64,000 nucleotides of DNA from Flavivirga sp. 57AJ16 (GTDB taxonomy: Bacteria > Bacteroidota > Bacteroidia > Flavobacteriales > Flavobacteriaceae): NCBI RefSeq assembly GCF_028736925.1, contig NZ_JAQZAT010000024.1, forward strand, positions 1-64,000, read 5' to 3'. The position numbers were made by a program, and so were the translations under genes. How positions within the stretch are numbered: position 1 is the first letter of the stretch; each line of letters starts with the position of its first letter. The notes below the pieces were generated by a model. It was not told where the DNA came from, did not search any database, and worked only from the letters and a program-made list of their open reading frames with translations. Below, piece after piece: positions 8,551-16,677 of this stretch.

Positions 8551-10815
8551 TTAATTTTTATAAATAAAAGAAGGTGGCACATCTTCTTTAGAGCTCCCCC
8601 AATTTTTATTGGCTTTATTATCCATTATTAATTCAAGTGTCCCACCTCCCATGATATCATTATGTGTGAACCATGGCTTGCTCCATGTTTTTCCATTTAG
8701 TTTTGCTGACTGAATATATTTGTTTTCTTTGGATACATTTTTTGCGACTATGGTAAACTGCTTGCCATTTTCTAAATGAATTGTGGATTTTTCAAAAACA
8801 GGACTTCCAATAGTATACATTGGCAATCCAGGAGTTACTGGATAAAACCCTAATTTGGAGAATACCACAAAAGAAGACATGCCACCGCCATCTTCATCAC
8901 CCGGCATACCCATTAAATCATTTCTAAACCAGTCTTTTAACAGTTTTCTAATTCGCTTTTGGGTTTTCCAGGGCTGCCCCGCATAATTATATAAATATGG
9001 GATGTGTAATGAAGGCTCATTAGCCATGGTAAATTGGCCAACGTTACCTGTTTGATCTGGTAGTTGTGTATAAAACTCGCGTTTACCTCTCCCCATAGGT
9101 GTTGAAAATAAATCATTAAGATTTTGAATGAAATTTTGTTCTCCTCCCATGAGTTTTATTAAATCTGCTATATTGTGTTGTATATCCCAACGGTATGTCC
9201 ATCCATTATTTTCACCATAAGAATTACGAGCTCCAATACCTCCAGAAAAGCGATAATCAAAAGGTTCTATAAAAATACCTTCCTTATCCTTAGGATGGAA
9301 GAAATGGGTTTTTGGATTGAATAGATTACGGTAATTGAAAGATTTTTCCCTGAAATAATTTTGTTCATCTTTTTTTCCTAGTTCTGTAGCTATTTCCGAT
9401 AGACACCACTCATCATATGAGGTGCCTAATGTTACAGCGACGGGTTGGCGCTTTTCAAACGAAGAAACTTCAGGTATTGTTTCTTTTTCTCCCTCTTTTA
9501 ATGCAGGAATGTAACCGTTATCTTTATAAAATTGGTCTAATTCGCCAGCAGGTTTTCCCGACCAGGGAGCTAAAGTTTTTTGTGTAATGGCATTTTTTGA
9601 AGCTAGAAAGGCATTGTTTAAGTTAAAGTTTTTTAGTCCTTTTCGATAGGCATCAATAAAAGATGCTACTGCATGGTTTGAATTCATTCTTCTACTGTCT
9701 CCTGTAATTTCAGGAAAAGTAGGCATCCAATAATTATCCATTTGTTCAGCCATTAATAAAAAGGCATGCAAAATATCTTCTTCTTTATCTGGGTCTGTTA
9801 AAATACGTAGCGGGTGGTGTGCGCGATAGGAATCCCAAATCCAATCATCAGTATAAAAATCACGGCCTTTGTCATCATGAACCTTGCCATCAAAAGCACT
9901 AAAATACCTGCCATCTTCAGAAATACAAACGGGTCTTTCGTAACAACGATACAATGACGTATAAAATACTATTTTATCATCGTTACTACCGCCTTCAATA
10001 GTGAATTTCCCTAAGGCTTCATTCCAAATTTTTCTTCCTTCCTTTTGTAAATCCGCTATTGTTTTATTTTGGATTTCACGATCCATATTTCGTTTGGCTT
10101 GTTCCACATCAATAAAAGAAATGCCATAATTAACAGGAATGTTTTGGTTCCCCTTTTCATATTTTAAAATTAAAGAAGCATTATTTCCTCGAGCAACAGT
10201 ATTTTCTGTTAATCCGTTATTTGTATATGTTAGAACGGATTTAGGCTTTACTTGAGGTTCTAAATAGAGATATACTTTAGTATTGTTTGCTAGGTTTTGA
10301 AAGCCAGAAATGGCTTTTCCGTCCCAGAACATGTCCCCATTATGGGAATTTAAGACAAGATAGGATTCTTTATCGTTTTCAAATTGTATTTCGTAACGAG
10401 CCGATTGATGCGATATACCATAGTTTATTGAAATCTGTTGTTCATCTAGATAAACGAAATATGAATAGGGCGTAGATTTCTCTAAATCATAACTATAATC
10501 TATAATTGGTTTTAGGTTGCTTTCAGAACCTTGATAAGGGCTTAAATTAAAGGCGGAATTTCCTCGGTGACTGGTAACAACAAGAGGTAATCCGTGTAAT
10601 AAGTCCCCTGTGTAATCACCACGTTCAGGGTACACCCTTAGCATACTATTTGGTAAATGTATGGTTGGGAAAGTGGGGACTAGAAGGTGGCTTATATTCC
10701 CCATATGCGTGTTTACATAATCTACCGGTTGGGAGGTTTGTGAAAAGGCCAGATTGTTTGGCATTAACAAAACAATCATTAAAGTTGCTTTAAATATACT
10801 TTTAATGGTATTCAT
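8551..10815 (-). CDS. GH92 glycosidase, divergent specificity
   Basis: Exported GH92 enzyme of 754 residues with a signal peptide (MNTIKSIFKATLMIVLLMPNNLAFS). The acid Glu535 lies in YGENNGWTYRW, and Asp640 and Asp642 lie in GDEDGGGMSS. Both are intact, so a classical GH92 mechanism is expected. It keeps the NEP form of the later motif (MANEPSLHIPYLYN), unlike its three paralogues. Where the alpha-1,2 enzymes have a His-Glu pair it has Tyr-Thr (FYTQLPDQTG). A different linkage, such as alpha-1,3, alpha-1,4 or alpha-1,6, is therefore likely. The N-terminal half is also more diverged (PTFPTIHLPNSM). It lies between the phosphatase (39 bp) and the esterase (18 bp). Confidence 0.92.
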   Translation of the reverse strand: MNTIKSIFKATLMIVLLMPNNLAFSQTSQPVDYVNTHMGNISHLLVPTFPTIHLPNSMLRVYPERGDYTGDLLHGLPLVVTSHRGNSAFNLSPYQGSESNLKPIIDYSYDLEKSTPYSYFVYLDEQQISINYGISHQSARYEIQFENDKESYLVLNSHNGDMFWDGKAISGFQNLANNTKVYLYLEPQVKPKSVLTYTNNGLTENTVARGNNASLILKYEKGNQNIPVNYGISFIDVEQAKRNMDREIQNKTIADLQKEGRKIWNEALGKFTIEGGSNDDKIVFYTSLYRCYERPVCISEDGRYFSAFDGKVHDDKGRDFYTDDWIWDSYRAHHPLRILTDPDKEEDILHAFLLMAEQMDNYWMPTFPEITGDSRRMNSNHAVASFIDAYRKGLKNFNLNNAFLASKNAITQKTLAPWSGKPAGELDQFYKDNGYIPALKEGEKETIPEVSSFEKRQPVAVTLGTSYDEWCLSEIATELGKKDEQNYFREKSFNYRNLFNPKTHFFHPKDKEGIFIEPFDYRFSGGIGARNSYGENNGWTYRWDIQHNIADLIKLMGGEQNFIQNLNDLFSTPMGRGKREFYTQLPDQTGNVGQFTMANEPSLHIPYLYNYAGQPWKTQKRIRKLLKDWFRNDLMGMPGDEDGGGMSSFVVFSKLGFYPVTPGLPMYTIGSPVFEKSTIHLENGKQFTIVAKNVSKENKYIQSAKLNGKTWSKPWFTHNDIMGGGTLELIMDNKANKNWGSSKEDVPPSFIYKN

Positions 10816-10854
10816 TTTTATTTATTAGTTATGACTAAAATTTCACAAAAAAGT

Positions 10855-11961
10855 TTATTTATCCCAATTTGTAACATTAAGTATTTTTTCAAAGATTTCG
10901 TTATTCTCATAGACCCCGATAAACTTTTCTGATCCTGGGCCATAAGCAAAAACGGGTATTAAAGTAGCCGAGTGTCCCCCTGTAGAAAAAGTGGGGCCTA
11001 TTTCACTGTAATCACTATATTCACTGCCGTCTTCTCTTTTCTTTTTCTTTGCAGCCAACGTAAATCCTCCTGTTTCATGGTCAGAAGTTACAACTACCAA
11101 TGTGTTGCCGTCTTTTTCGGCAAAGTCTAGAACTTTACCAATAACATTATCAAAATCAATTAATTCAGATATTAAATAGGGGGCATCATTATTGTGTCCT
11201 CCCCAATCGATTTGAGAGCCTTCACTCATTAAGAAAAATCCTGAGTTATCTTTGTTTAGAAACTCAATACCTAGTTCTGTTGCTTTGGAAAGAAAATCCC
11301 CTCTTCCATCTTCTATCTTGGGCATTTCTTTTTCTGCTAATAAGAATGCTACTTTTTGTGTAGATTCAATTTTTGAAAAATCACTTAAGGTATCTGTGTT
11401 GATTGTAAACTGATTATTTTTTAATGTATTTAATAAATTTTGACCATCTTTACGTTGGGTAAAATAGTTTAAACCACCACCCGCAAAAAAGTCTATTTCT
11501 GATTTTGTTAAGTGCAAGGCTATGTCTTCTTCTTGGCCTCTGTTAAATACATGAGCATAAAAACTAGCAGGTGTTGCATGGGTGATAGCACTTGTAGCAA
11601 TGACCCCTGTTTTAATATTTTTAGCAGATACGATTTCAACTATATTTTTTACGTTTTTTTTATTGGCATCCACACCAATTGCGCCATTGTAAGTTTTAAC
11701 TCCACAAGCAAAAGCTGTGGCTCCAGCAGCCGAATCTGTTACATCTTGTTCTGATGACGACGTATTTATTAAGCCGATGTTTTGAAAACGCGTATAGTTT
11801 GGTATGGACTCTTTATAATAAAAAGCAGAAGATATTTGAGATAATCCAGTGCCATCACTTATTAACAGAATAACATTTTTTGGAGCTTTCAGCTCAGCTG
11901 TTGATTTACATGAGATGAATCCAAGTATAATAAAAAACGTAATGATTATTTTAAAATTCAT
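10855..11961 (-). CDS. PhoA-type alkaline phosphatase lipoprotein
   Basis: Phosphomonoesterase of 368 residues. The open frame begins at 12042, but the first 27 codons overlap the upstream GH92 gene. The ATG at 11961 gives a lipoprotein signal (LGFISC, Cys18). Family motifs are complete: SDGTG (Asp36), VTDSAAGAT with the nucleophile Ser77, IDWGGHNNDA, TSDHETGG and TGGHSA, which together supply both zinc sites and the magnesium site. It starts 4 bp after the stop of the Gln-type GH92, so the two are probably translationally coupled. In this locus the likely substrate is phosphate left on mannose after cap removal. General phosphate scavenging is the alternative. Confidence 0.92.
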   Translation of the reverse strand: MNFKIIITFFIILGFISCKSTAELKAPKNVILLISDGTGLSQISSAFYYKESIPNYTRFQNIGLINTSSSEQDVTDSAAGATAFACGVKTYNGAIGVDANKKNVKNIVEIVSAKNIKTGVIATSAITHATPASFYAHVFNRGQEEDIALHLTKSEIDFFAGGGLNYFTQRKDGQNLLNTLKNNQFTINTDTLSDFSKIESTQKVAFLLAEKEMPKIEDGRGDFLSKATELGIEFLNKDNSGFFLMSEGSQIDWGGHNNDAPYLISELIDFDNVIGKVLDFAEKDGNTLVVVTSDHETGGFTLAAKKKKREDGSEYSDYSEIGPTFSTGGHSATLIPVFAYGPGSEKFIGVYENNEIFEKILNVTNWDK

Positions 11962-11965
11962 AATT

Positions 11966-14053
11966 TTATTTGGATGTTTGTGCTTTTGTGACAAATGTGT
12001 TTGTTGTCCCCCAGTTTTTATTAGGCACATTAGATGTTTCAATAACTAATTTACCTCCTTTTATAATATCTTCATGATGTAACCAATTCTGATTAAGGGC
12101 TTTTCCATTTAAAGTGGCAGATTTTATATAAAAATGGTCTTTATGATAGTTTTTAACTTCAATTTCAAATTTTTTACCATTGGAATAATTGATACTTACT
12201 TTTTCAAAAATTGGTGCCGTTAGGTAGTAAACAGGCGTTCCAATATTTACTGCAGATAATCCCATACTACGCATAACAAACCATGACGACATGGTTCCTG
12301 CGTCATCATCCATGGTTTTAAGAAACGCTTTAGGCAAGTTTTTGTAGATACGCCCTACATAAGGGTCTTTACCTTTACCATTGCCATAATGGTATTTTTG
12401 TACAATGGAATCTAACAATAGATTTCGAAATAGTTTTTGCGATTTCCATGGCTGTTTTGTGGCATTATAAAGGCCTGGTACTTGTAAATCTGGTTGATTT
12501 GAGGGGTTGTAGTTATTTTCAGCAAAAAATTGATCTAATTGTTTTATAAATTGTTTTTCACTACCAATTAAATTTTTAAGACCTACTATGTCAAAAGGAA
12601 CAAACCAACGGTATTGCCAAATAGTTCCTTGATATAAACCTCTAGCTTGCATTTCATCAACATCATTTCTGGTAAGGTCTGCAAAATCTTTTTCCCAGTA
12701 TTTTTTATATTCTAAAGATTTAGTATGATAGGTTTTTGCGAGTTCATCATCTTTTAAAATTTTCATTATTTTAGACGCTGCCCAAAAATCATAAGAAGAT
12801 TCCAAGGCTTTATCTGGTGAGCCAAAACTTAATTTATTTACTTCAGCAATGATTGAATCTTTAATAGAAAGAAAGTCTATGGGATAATTTTTTTCATAAG
12901 CATCCAATAAAACCACCATAGCATGTTCTGTACGAACCGTTGGGGAAGGTTCATGTTTTGTTGCCCAATCTTCTTTCCCATATTTATAGAGATTAGCAAT
13001 AGATTTTGAAATGTCTGCGTATTTATCTGGATAAATTAAAGACAACATAGGTAGTTGTTCCCTGTAATTATCCCAAATGGCCCAACCATTGTATACCATA
13101 AAATCAGCTTTTTGAATGGTTCCATTTGTAGCAGCATATGTGCCATCTTTTTCACTAATCTTGTAAGGAGATTGTAAGCCTCTATATAGAAGTGAATAAA
13201 ATAAATCTTCTCGATCTACTTCTCCTTGTACTTTTATATGTGATAGTAATGAATTCCATTCGTTATTTGAAGATTTTTTTACAGTTTCTAAATTGGTTTT
13301 ACCAAGTTTGTTTTTTGCGTATTCAATACTTACAGAAGAAAAACCAATTTGTACCGTTGCTTTTTGTGTATTTTGATTTATTGGGACATAATATTTGTGA
13401 TCACTTAATTTTTCAAATTTGTTTATATTAGAAATTTCTATAGCATAGTAAATTCTATATACGCCTCTATGGCAAGTGGTATACGTATCAATTGAACCTG
13501 AAATGACATTATTATTAATTGTATGTTCTTCAGAAATAAATCGATTAGAAAGCGCAAAAGAAAGGTCGATAAACAATCCATTCTCATCACTATCATTAGG
13601 ATAAGTGTATTGTTCTAATCCAAAATTATGATTTACACTCATGGATGCATTTATGCCATTTTTGAAGGAAACCTCATAATAACCAGGGCTAGCATGTTGC
13701 TCTTTTTTCAGTAATTTGGTATCAATATCTTTATTTAATACAGGTTTTATTAAAATATTTCCTCCACTGCCGGTACAACCTACACCTTCTAAATGGGTAT
13801 GCGTAAACCCTTCATATCTTTCTGCATAATATTCATAGCCAGTATGTATGTGTGGATTTGTTTGTGGACCTATGCTTAGCATGTTAAAAGGAGAAGAGGC
13901 AGATGGAGACATTTGCCCATGATCACCTGAACTGCCCAAAAAAACATTTACTTTTTCTGTAGGAGATGGCGTTTTGGTTTTTATTTGATTTGTTGTGCCA
14001 CAACAAACAAAAAATAGACTTAAAAGGTTAATAAATAATATTTGTTTCATCAT
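11966..14053 (-). CDS. GH92 enzyme with Gln at the acid position; candidate mannose-1-phosphate-6-mannose hydrolase
   Basis: A 695-residue GH92 lipoprotein (lipobox near FFVCC) and the first gene of the leftward operon. The base motif is intact as MDDDAG (Asp582, Asp584). The acid motif reads LYQGTIWQYRW, with Gln475 where the paralogues have Glu (TEGNSW, TEGNAW, GENNGW). From the GH92 literature I recall the same Glu-to-Gln change in the Cellulosimicrobium enzyme that uncaps mannosyl-phosphate-mannose, where phosphate leaves without acid help. The His-Glu pair of alpha-1,2 enzymes is absent because the loop before YNPSNQP is short. The alkaline phosphatase follows after 4 bp. Family membership is firm; the phosphodiester substrate is inference. 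Confidence 0.9.
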   Translation of the reverse strand: MMKQILFINLLSLFFVCCGTTNQIKTKTPSPTEKVNVFLGSSGDHGQMSPSASSPFNMLSIGPQTNPHIHTGYEYYAERYEGFTHTHLEGVGCTGSGGNILIKPVLNKDIDTKLLKKEQHASPGYYEVSFKNGINASMSVNHNFGLEQYTYPNDSDENGLFIDLSFALSNRFISEEHTINNNVISGSIDTYTTCHRGVYRIYYAIEISNINKFEKLSDHKYYVPINQNTQKATVQIGFSSVSIEYAKNKLGKTNLETVKKSSNNEWNSLLSHIKVQGEVDREDLFYSLLYRGLQSPYKISEKDGTYAATNGTIQKADFMVYNGWAIWDNYREQLPMLSLIYPDKYADISKSIANLYKYGKEDWATKHEPSPTVRTEHAMVVLLDAYEKNYPIDFLSIKDSIIAEVNKLSFGSPDKALESSYDFWAASKIMKILKDDELAKTYHTKSLEYKKYWEKDFADLTRNDVDEMQARGLYQGTIWQYRWFVPFDIVGLKNLIGSEKQFIKQLDQFFAENNYNPSNQPDLQVPGLYNATKQPWKSQKLFRNLLLDSIVQKYHYGNGKGKDPYVGRIYKNLPKAFLKTMDDDAGTMSSWFVMRSMGLSAVNIGTPVYYLTAPIFEKVSINYSNGKKFEIEVKNYHKDHFYIKSATLNGKALNQNWLHHEDIIKGGKLVIETSNVPNKNWGTTNTFVTKAQTSK

Positions 14054-14588
14054 TTTATTGGTTCTATATCAAATGGATAGTTTACACCATTATTATAATC
14101 GTAAATATTTATTTTGTAATGTACGAGATTCGCAGGTTTGTTAAGGGTTTATTTTTATTATCTAACAATAAGATGATTTAAAGTTGCTAATATATAAAAA
14201 TTTACTAAAACGATTTACTTATAATACTTGCCTGCTGTTTTAATCGTTAAAGTTTATGGCTTTGGGCCCTGAAATATTTGTTAAGATTGATTATTAACTG
14301 ATTCTGCCAATTTAGTTAAGGTCTATGGTGTTTTTTATATGGGAATTATTTAAGTGTATTAATTTAAGTTTCCCATTTTGGTTACCCTACTATGGAATAA
14401 CTGCATTTGATTATATAATGGGTTGATAGAACCTTGGAATTAGCTATATTCATTGTAAATCGGTAACGTATAGCCGCATTGATTATTAAAAGGTTTGAGC
14501 CCTTTTTTGAGTTGAAATCTAGAGCCTATACATTAACCATATATTGCGTATACGTAAATTTATTATAACTTTACACATATAATATTTT
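14054..14588. other. divergent promoter region of the polysaccharide utilization locus
   Basis: This 535-bp gap separates the leftward hydrolase operon from the rightward sigma/FecR/SusCD genes and must hold both promoters. A good rightward promoter is visible near 14544-14573. I found no clear consensus match for the leftward promoter. A spaced pair AACGATT (14209-14215) and AATCGTT (14242-14248) could be an operator but is short. Confidence 0.5.
14544..14573 (+). promoter_or_regulatory. Bacteroidota-type promoter for the sigma factor gene
   Basis: TTG at 14544-14546 is followed after 19 nt by TAACTTTA (14566-14573), one base from the TAnnTTTG consensus. Initiation would fall near 14580, only about 9-12 nt before the predicted TTG or GTG start codon. 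Confidence 0.5.
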
Positions 14589-15200
14589 TTGGTGAATTTA
14601 AAAGTTGCACATACAAAATCAACTTCTAAACGTGATCTTGAATCGGGCAAAAAAAGTGTTAAACCTCTTTCTTACAAGGAATCACAAAGTTTTGAAGCGT
14701 TCTATGCAGAGGTGTATGAAAATATGTTTCAAAACCTTTTTGCTTATGGTATGCAAATATGTAGAAATAAGGATTTAGTAAAAGATTGTATCCAAGAGCT
14801 CTTTTCTGAACTTTGGAAAAATCAAAAAATACTCGTGAATGTTAAGTCGGTAAAACCATATCTTCTAAAATGTCTTAAACGAAAAATAAAGCGAGAATTG
14901 GGCAAAGAAAAAAAGTCATTTATACAAAGTGAATTTGAATTCGAAATTTCGCACGAACTAAAGTTGATCAACAGCCAACAACAAGCCAACAATCAACATA
15001 TGCTGAGTAAAGCCATTAAGTCTTTGACTGCTCGCCAGAGAGAAGCGATTTATTTAAGGTTTTATGATAACCTTTCCTACGAAGAGACATCAGAAATTTT
15101 AAAAATCAATGCTAAAGCAACTTATAAATTGATATATAGAGCTTTGTCAGCTATAAAAGAATCTATTATTCTACTGTTGTTTTTTTCTTTTTTCACTTAA
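14589..15200 (+). CDS. ECF-type RNA polymerase sigma factor
   Basis: A 203-residue sigma-70 family factor of the ECF class. Region 2 covers roughly residues 25-95 (FAYGMQICRNKDLVKDCIQELF). Region 4 covers roughly 140-195 (LTARQREAIYLRFYDNLSYEETSEIL), with its helix-turn-helix. The frame opens with TTG (14589) directly followed by GTG (14592). No ATG precedes region 2, so one of these unusual starts is probably used. A FecR-type anti-sigma gene follows, then an STN-bearing SusC, giving the classic trans-envelope relay in which substrate binding at the outer membrane frees the sigma factor. The hydrolase and SusCD operons are the likely regulon. Confidence 0.88.
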   Translation: MVNLKVAHTKSTSKRDLESGKKSVKPLSYKESQSFEAFYAEVYENMFQNLFAYGMQICRNKDLVKDCIQELFSELWKNQKILVNVKSVKPYLLKCLKRKIKRELGKEKKSFIQSEFEFEISHELKLINSQQQANNQHMLSKAIKSLTARQREAIYLRFYDNLSYEETSEILKINAKATYKLIYRALSAIKESIILLLFFSFFT

Positions 15201-15279
15201 AAAGAAAAAAAGTTTCTTTTCCATGGGGTAAAAATTAAAAATATTGCCTGTAGTATATAAACAGTTATTGTTTATAGTT

Positions 15280-16461
15280 ATGTCAGTTAAAAATTATTTA
15301 GACTTTACTCCCGAAGAGCTCGCTTCGGATACTTACTTTCAAAATTGGGTATTACAAGATGACCAAATGACCAATTTATTTTGGGAAAAGTGGCTTAGTG
15401 ATAATCCCGAAAAACAAGCTGACGTTGATTTAGCTAGGAAATTGATTCGTCAATTCACCTTTAAGGATTATCAAGCCTCAGAAGAAGATTTTAATGAAGT
15501 ATGGAAAAATCTAAAAGAGAATCAACCAAGGAAGCCTACGTTTATCAAGCCATCTAGAAAAAGAAGGTATGCTGTAACTGCGGCAGCTTCAGTAATACTG
15601 TTAATTTCGGTTTCAGTGTTCTTTAATAAAAAAGAGCCACAATCCAGTGAACCTGTAATAGTAAATAACCATATTAAAGCAGGTACAGATAAAGCTATTT
15701 TAACCCTAGAGAACGGGGCAGATATAAGCTTGGAAAAAGGGCAAAGTTATGTTACGGGCAATATTACAAGTAATGGTGAAGAAATTGTATATGGCACCAA
15801 TAGGGAAAACTCAAAAGAAATAGCATACAATTATTTAACAATTCCTACTGGAGGGCAATTTAAAATGACATTATCAGACGGGACAAAGGTTTGGCTAAAT
15901 TCAGAATCCCAATTAAAATATCCGGTAACATTTGTAGATGGTGAATCCAGACAAGTCGAATTGGTATATGGTGAAGCTTATTTTGACGTGTCTCCAAGTA
16001 CAGAACATAAAGGTTCAAAATTCAAAGTACTAAACCAATCTCAGGAAATTGAAGTTTTGGGTACTGAGTTTAATGTAAAAGCCTATAAAGATGAAACTAA
16101 TATTTACACCACTTTGGTAGAGGGAAAAATAGCTATAAATCTAGAAAGCACTAATCAAGTATTATTTCCCAACCAACAGTCAAACGTAAATTTAAAAGAT
16201 AACAATATTGAGGTTTTATCAGTTGATGTTTACAGAGAAATAGCTTGGAAAGATGGCGTATTTAGTTTTAAAAACAAATCTCTAAAAGATATTATGAAGA
16301 TTTTATCTCGTTGGTATGAAATTGATGTGGTTTTTGAAAATAAGGAACTTGAAGATATTACTTTTAATGGTGCCTTAGAGAAAAAATTAAGCATTACAAA
16401 TATTTTGTCAATCATTGATATTAACTACGACATACATGATAAAACAGTATTGATCAAATAA
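15280..16461 (+). CDS. FecR-family anti-sigma factor
   Basis: A 393-residue inner-membrane anti-sigma protein. The frame opens at a TTG at 15244, but the ATG at 15280 (MSVKNYLDFTPEELA) is the natural start. The cytoplasmic N-terminal part would bind the sigma factor. One membrane helix follows basic residues (KRRYAVTAAASVILLISVSV, around residue 95). The periplasmic FecR domain contains IPTGGQFKMTLSDGTKVWLN, and a C-terminal DUF4974-like domain ends the protein. It lies 79 bp after the sigma gene and should be signalled by the STN domain of the SusC protein encoded next. Confidence 0.9.
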   Translation: MSVKNYLDFTPEELASDTYFQNWVLQDDQMTNLFWEKWLSDNPEKQADVDLARKLIRQFTFKDYQASEEDFNEVWKNLKENQPRKPTFIKPSRKRRYAVTAAASVILLISVSVFFNKKEPQSSEPVIVNNHIKAGTDKAILTLENGADISLEKGQSYVTGNITSNGEEIVYGTNRENSKEIAYNYLTIPTGGQFKMTLSDGTKVWLNSESQLKYPVTFVDGESRQVELVYGEAYFDVSPSTEHKGSKFKVLNQSQEIEVLGTEFNVKAYKDETNIYTTLVEGKIAINLESTNQVLFPNQQSNVNLKDNNIEVLSVDVYREIAWKDGVFSFKNKSLKDIMKILSRWYEIDVVFENKELEDITFNGALEKKLSITNILSIIDINYDIHDKTVLIK

Positions 16462-16677
16462 TAATTTTAACTAAAACATGAAATATATGGTGTGAAATAA
16501 CTAAAGAAAATGCCTATATGGCAAGACAATTTTGCTGTTAATTTATGAATATACGCTATGTTATTCACCAAATTAACATCTAAATTAAAAAGGGAAGAGG
16601 GACCGAATTCTGACATACAACCCATCACTTCCCCTTAGACGTATTAATTAATTTATTAACTAACACAGAACAAATTT
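16462..16677. other. gap between fecR-like gene and susC
   Basis: A 216-bp non-coding stretch that may hold a separate susC promoter. AGGGAAGAGG near 16592 and CACTTCCCCT near 16628 are partly complementary and could form a leader hairpin, but the pairing is imperfect. Confidence 0.35.

Noticed and set aside
11962-12042. 27-codon N-terminal extension of the alkaline phosphatase
   Set aside because: It overlaps the upstream GH92 gene and hides a lipoprotein signal that starts at 11961.
858-14053. HGNQP motif read as loss of the catalytic acid in the other GH92s
   Set aside because: By spacing to the Asp pair the acid is the Glu of TEGNxW, which those enzymes keep; only the GH92 at 11966-14053 has Gln there.
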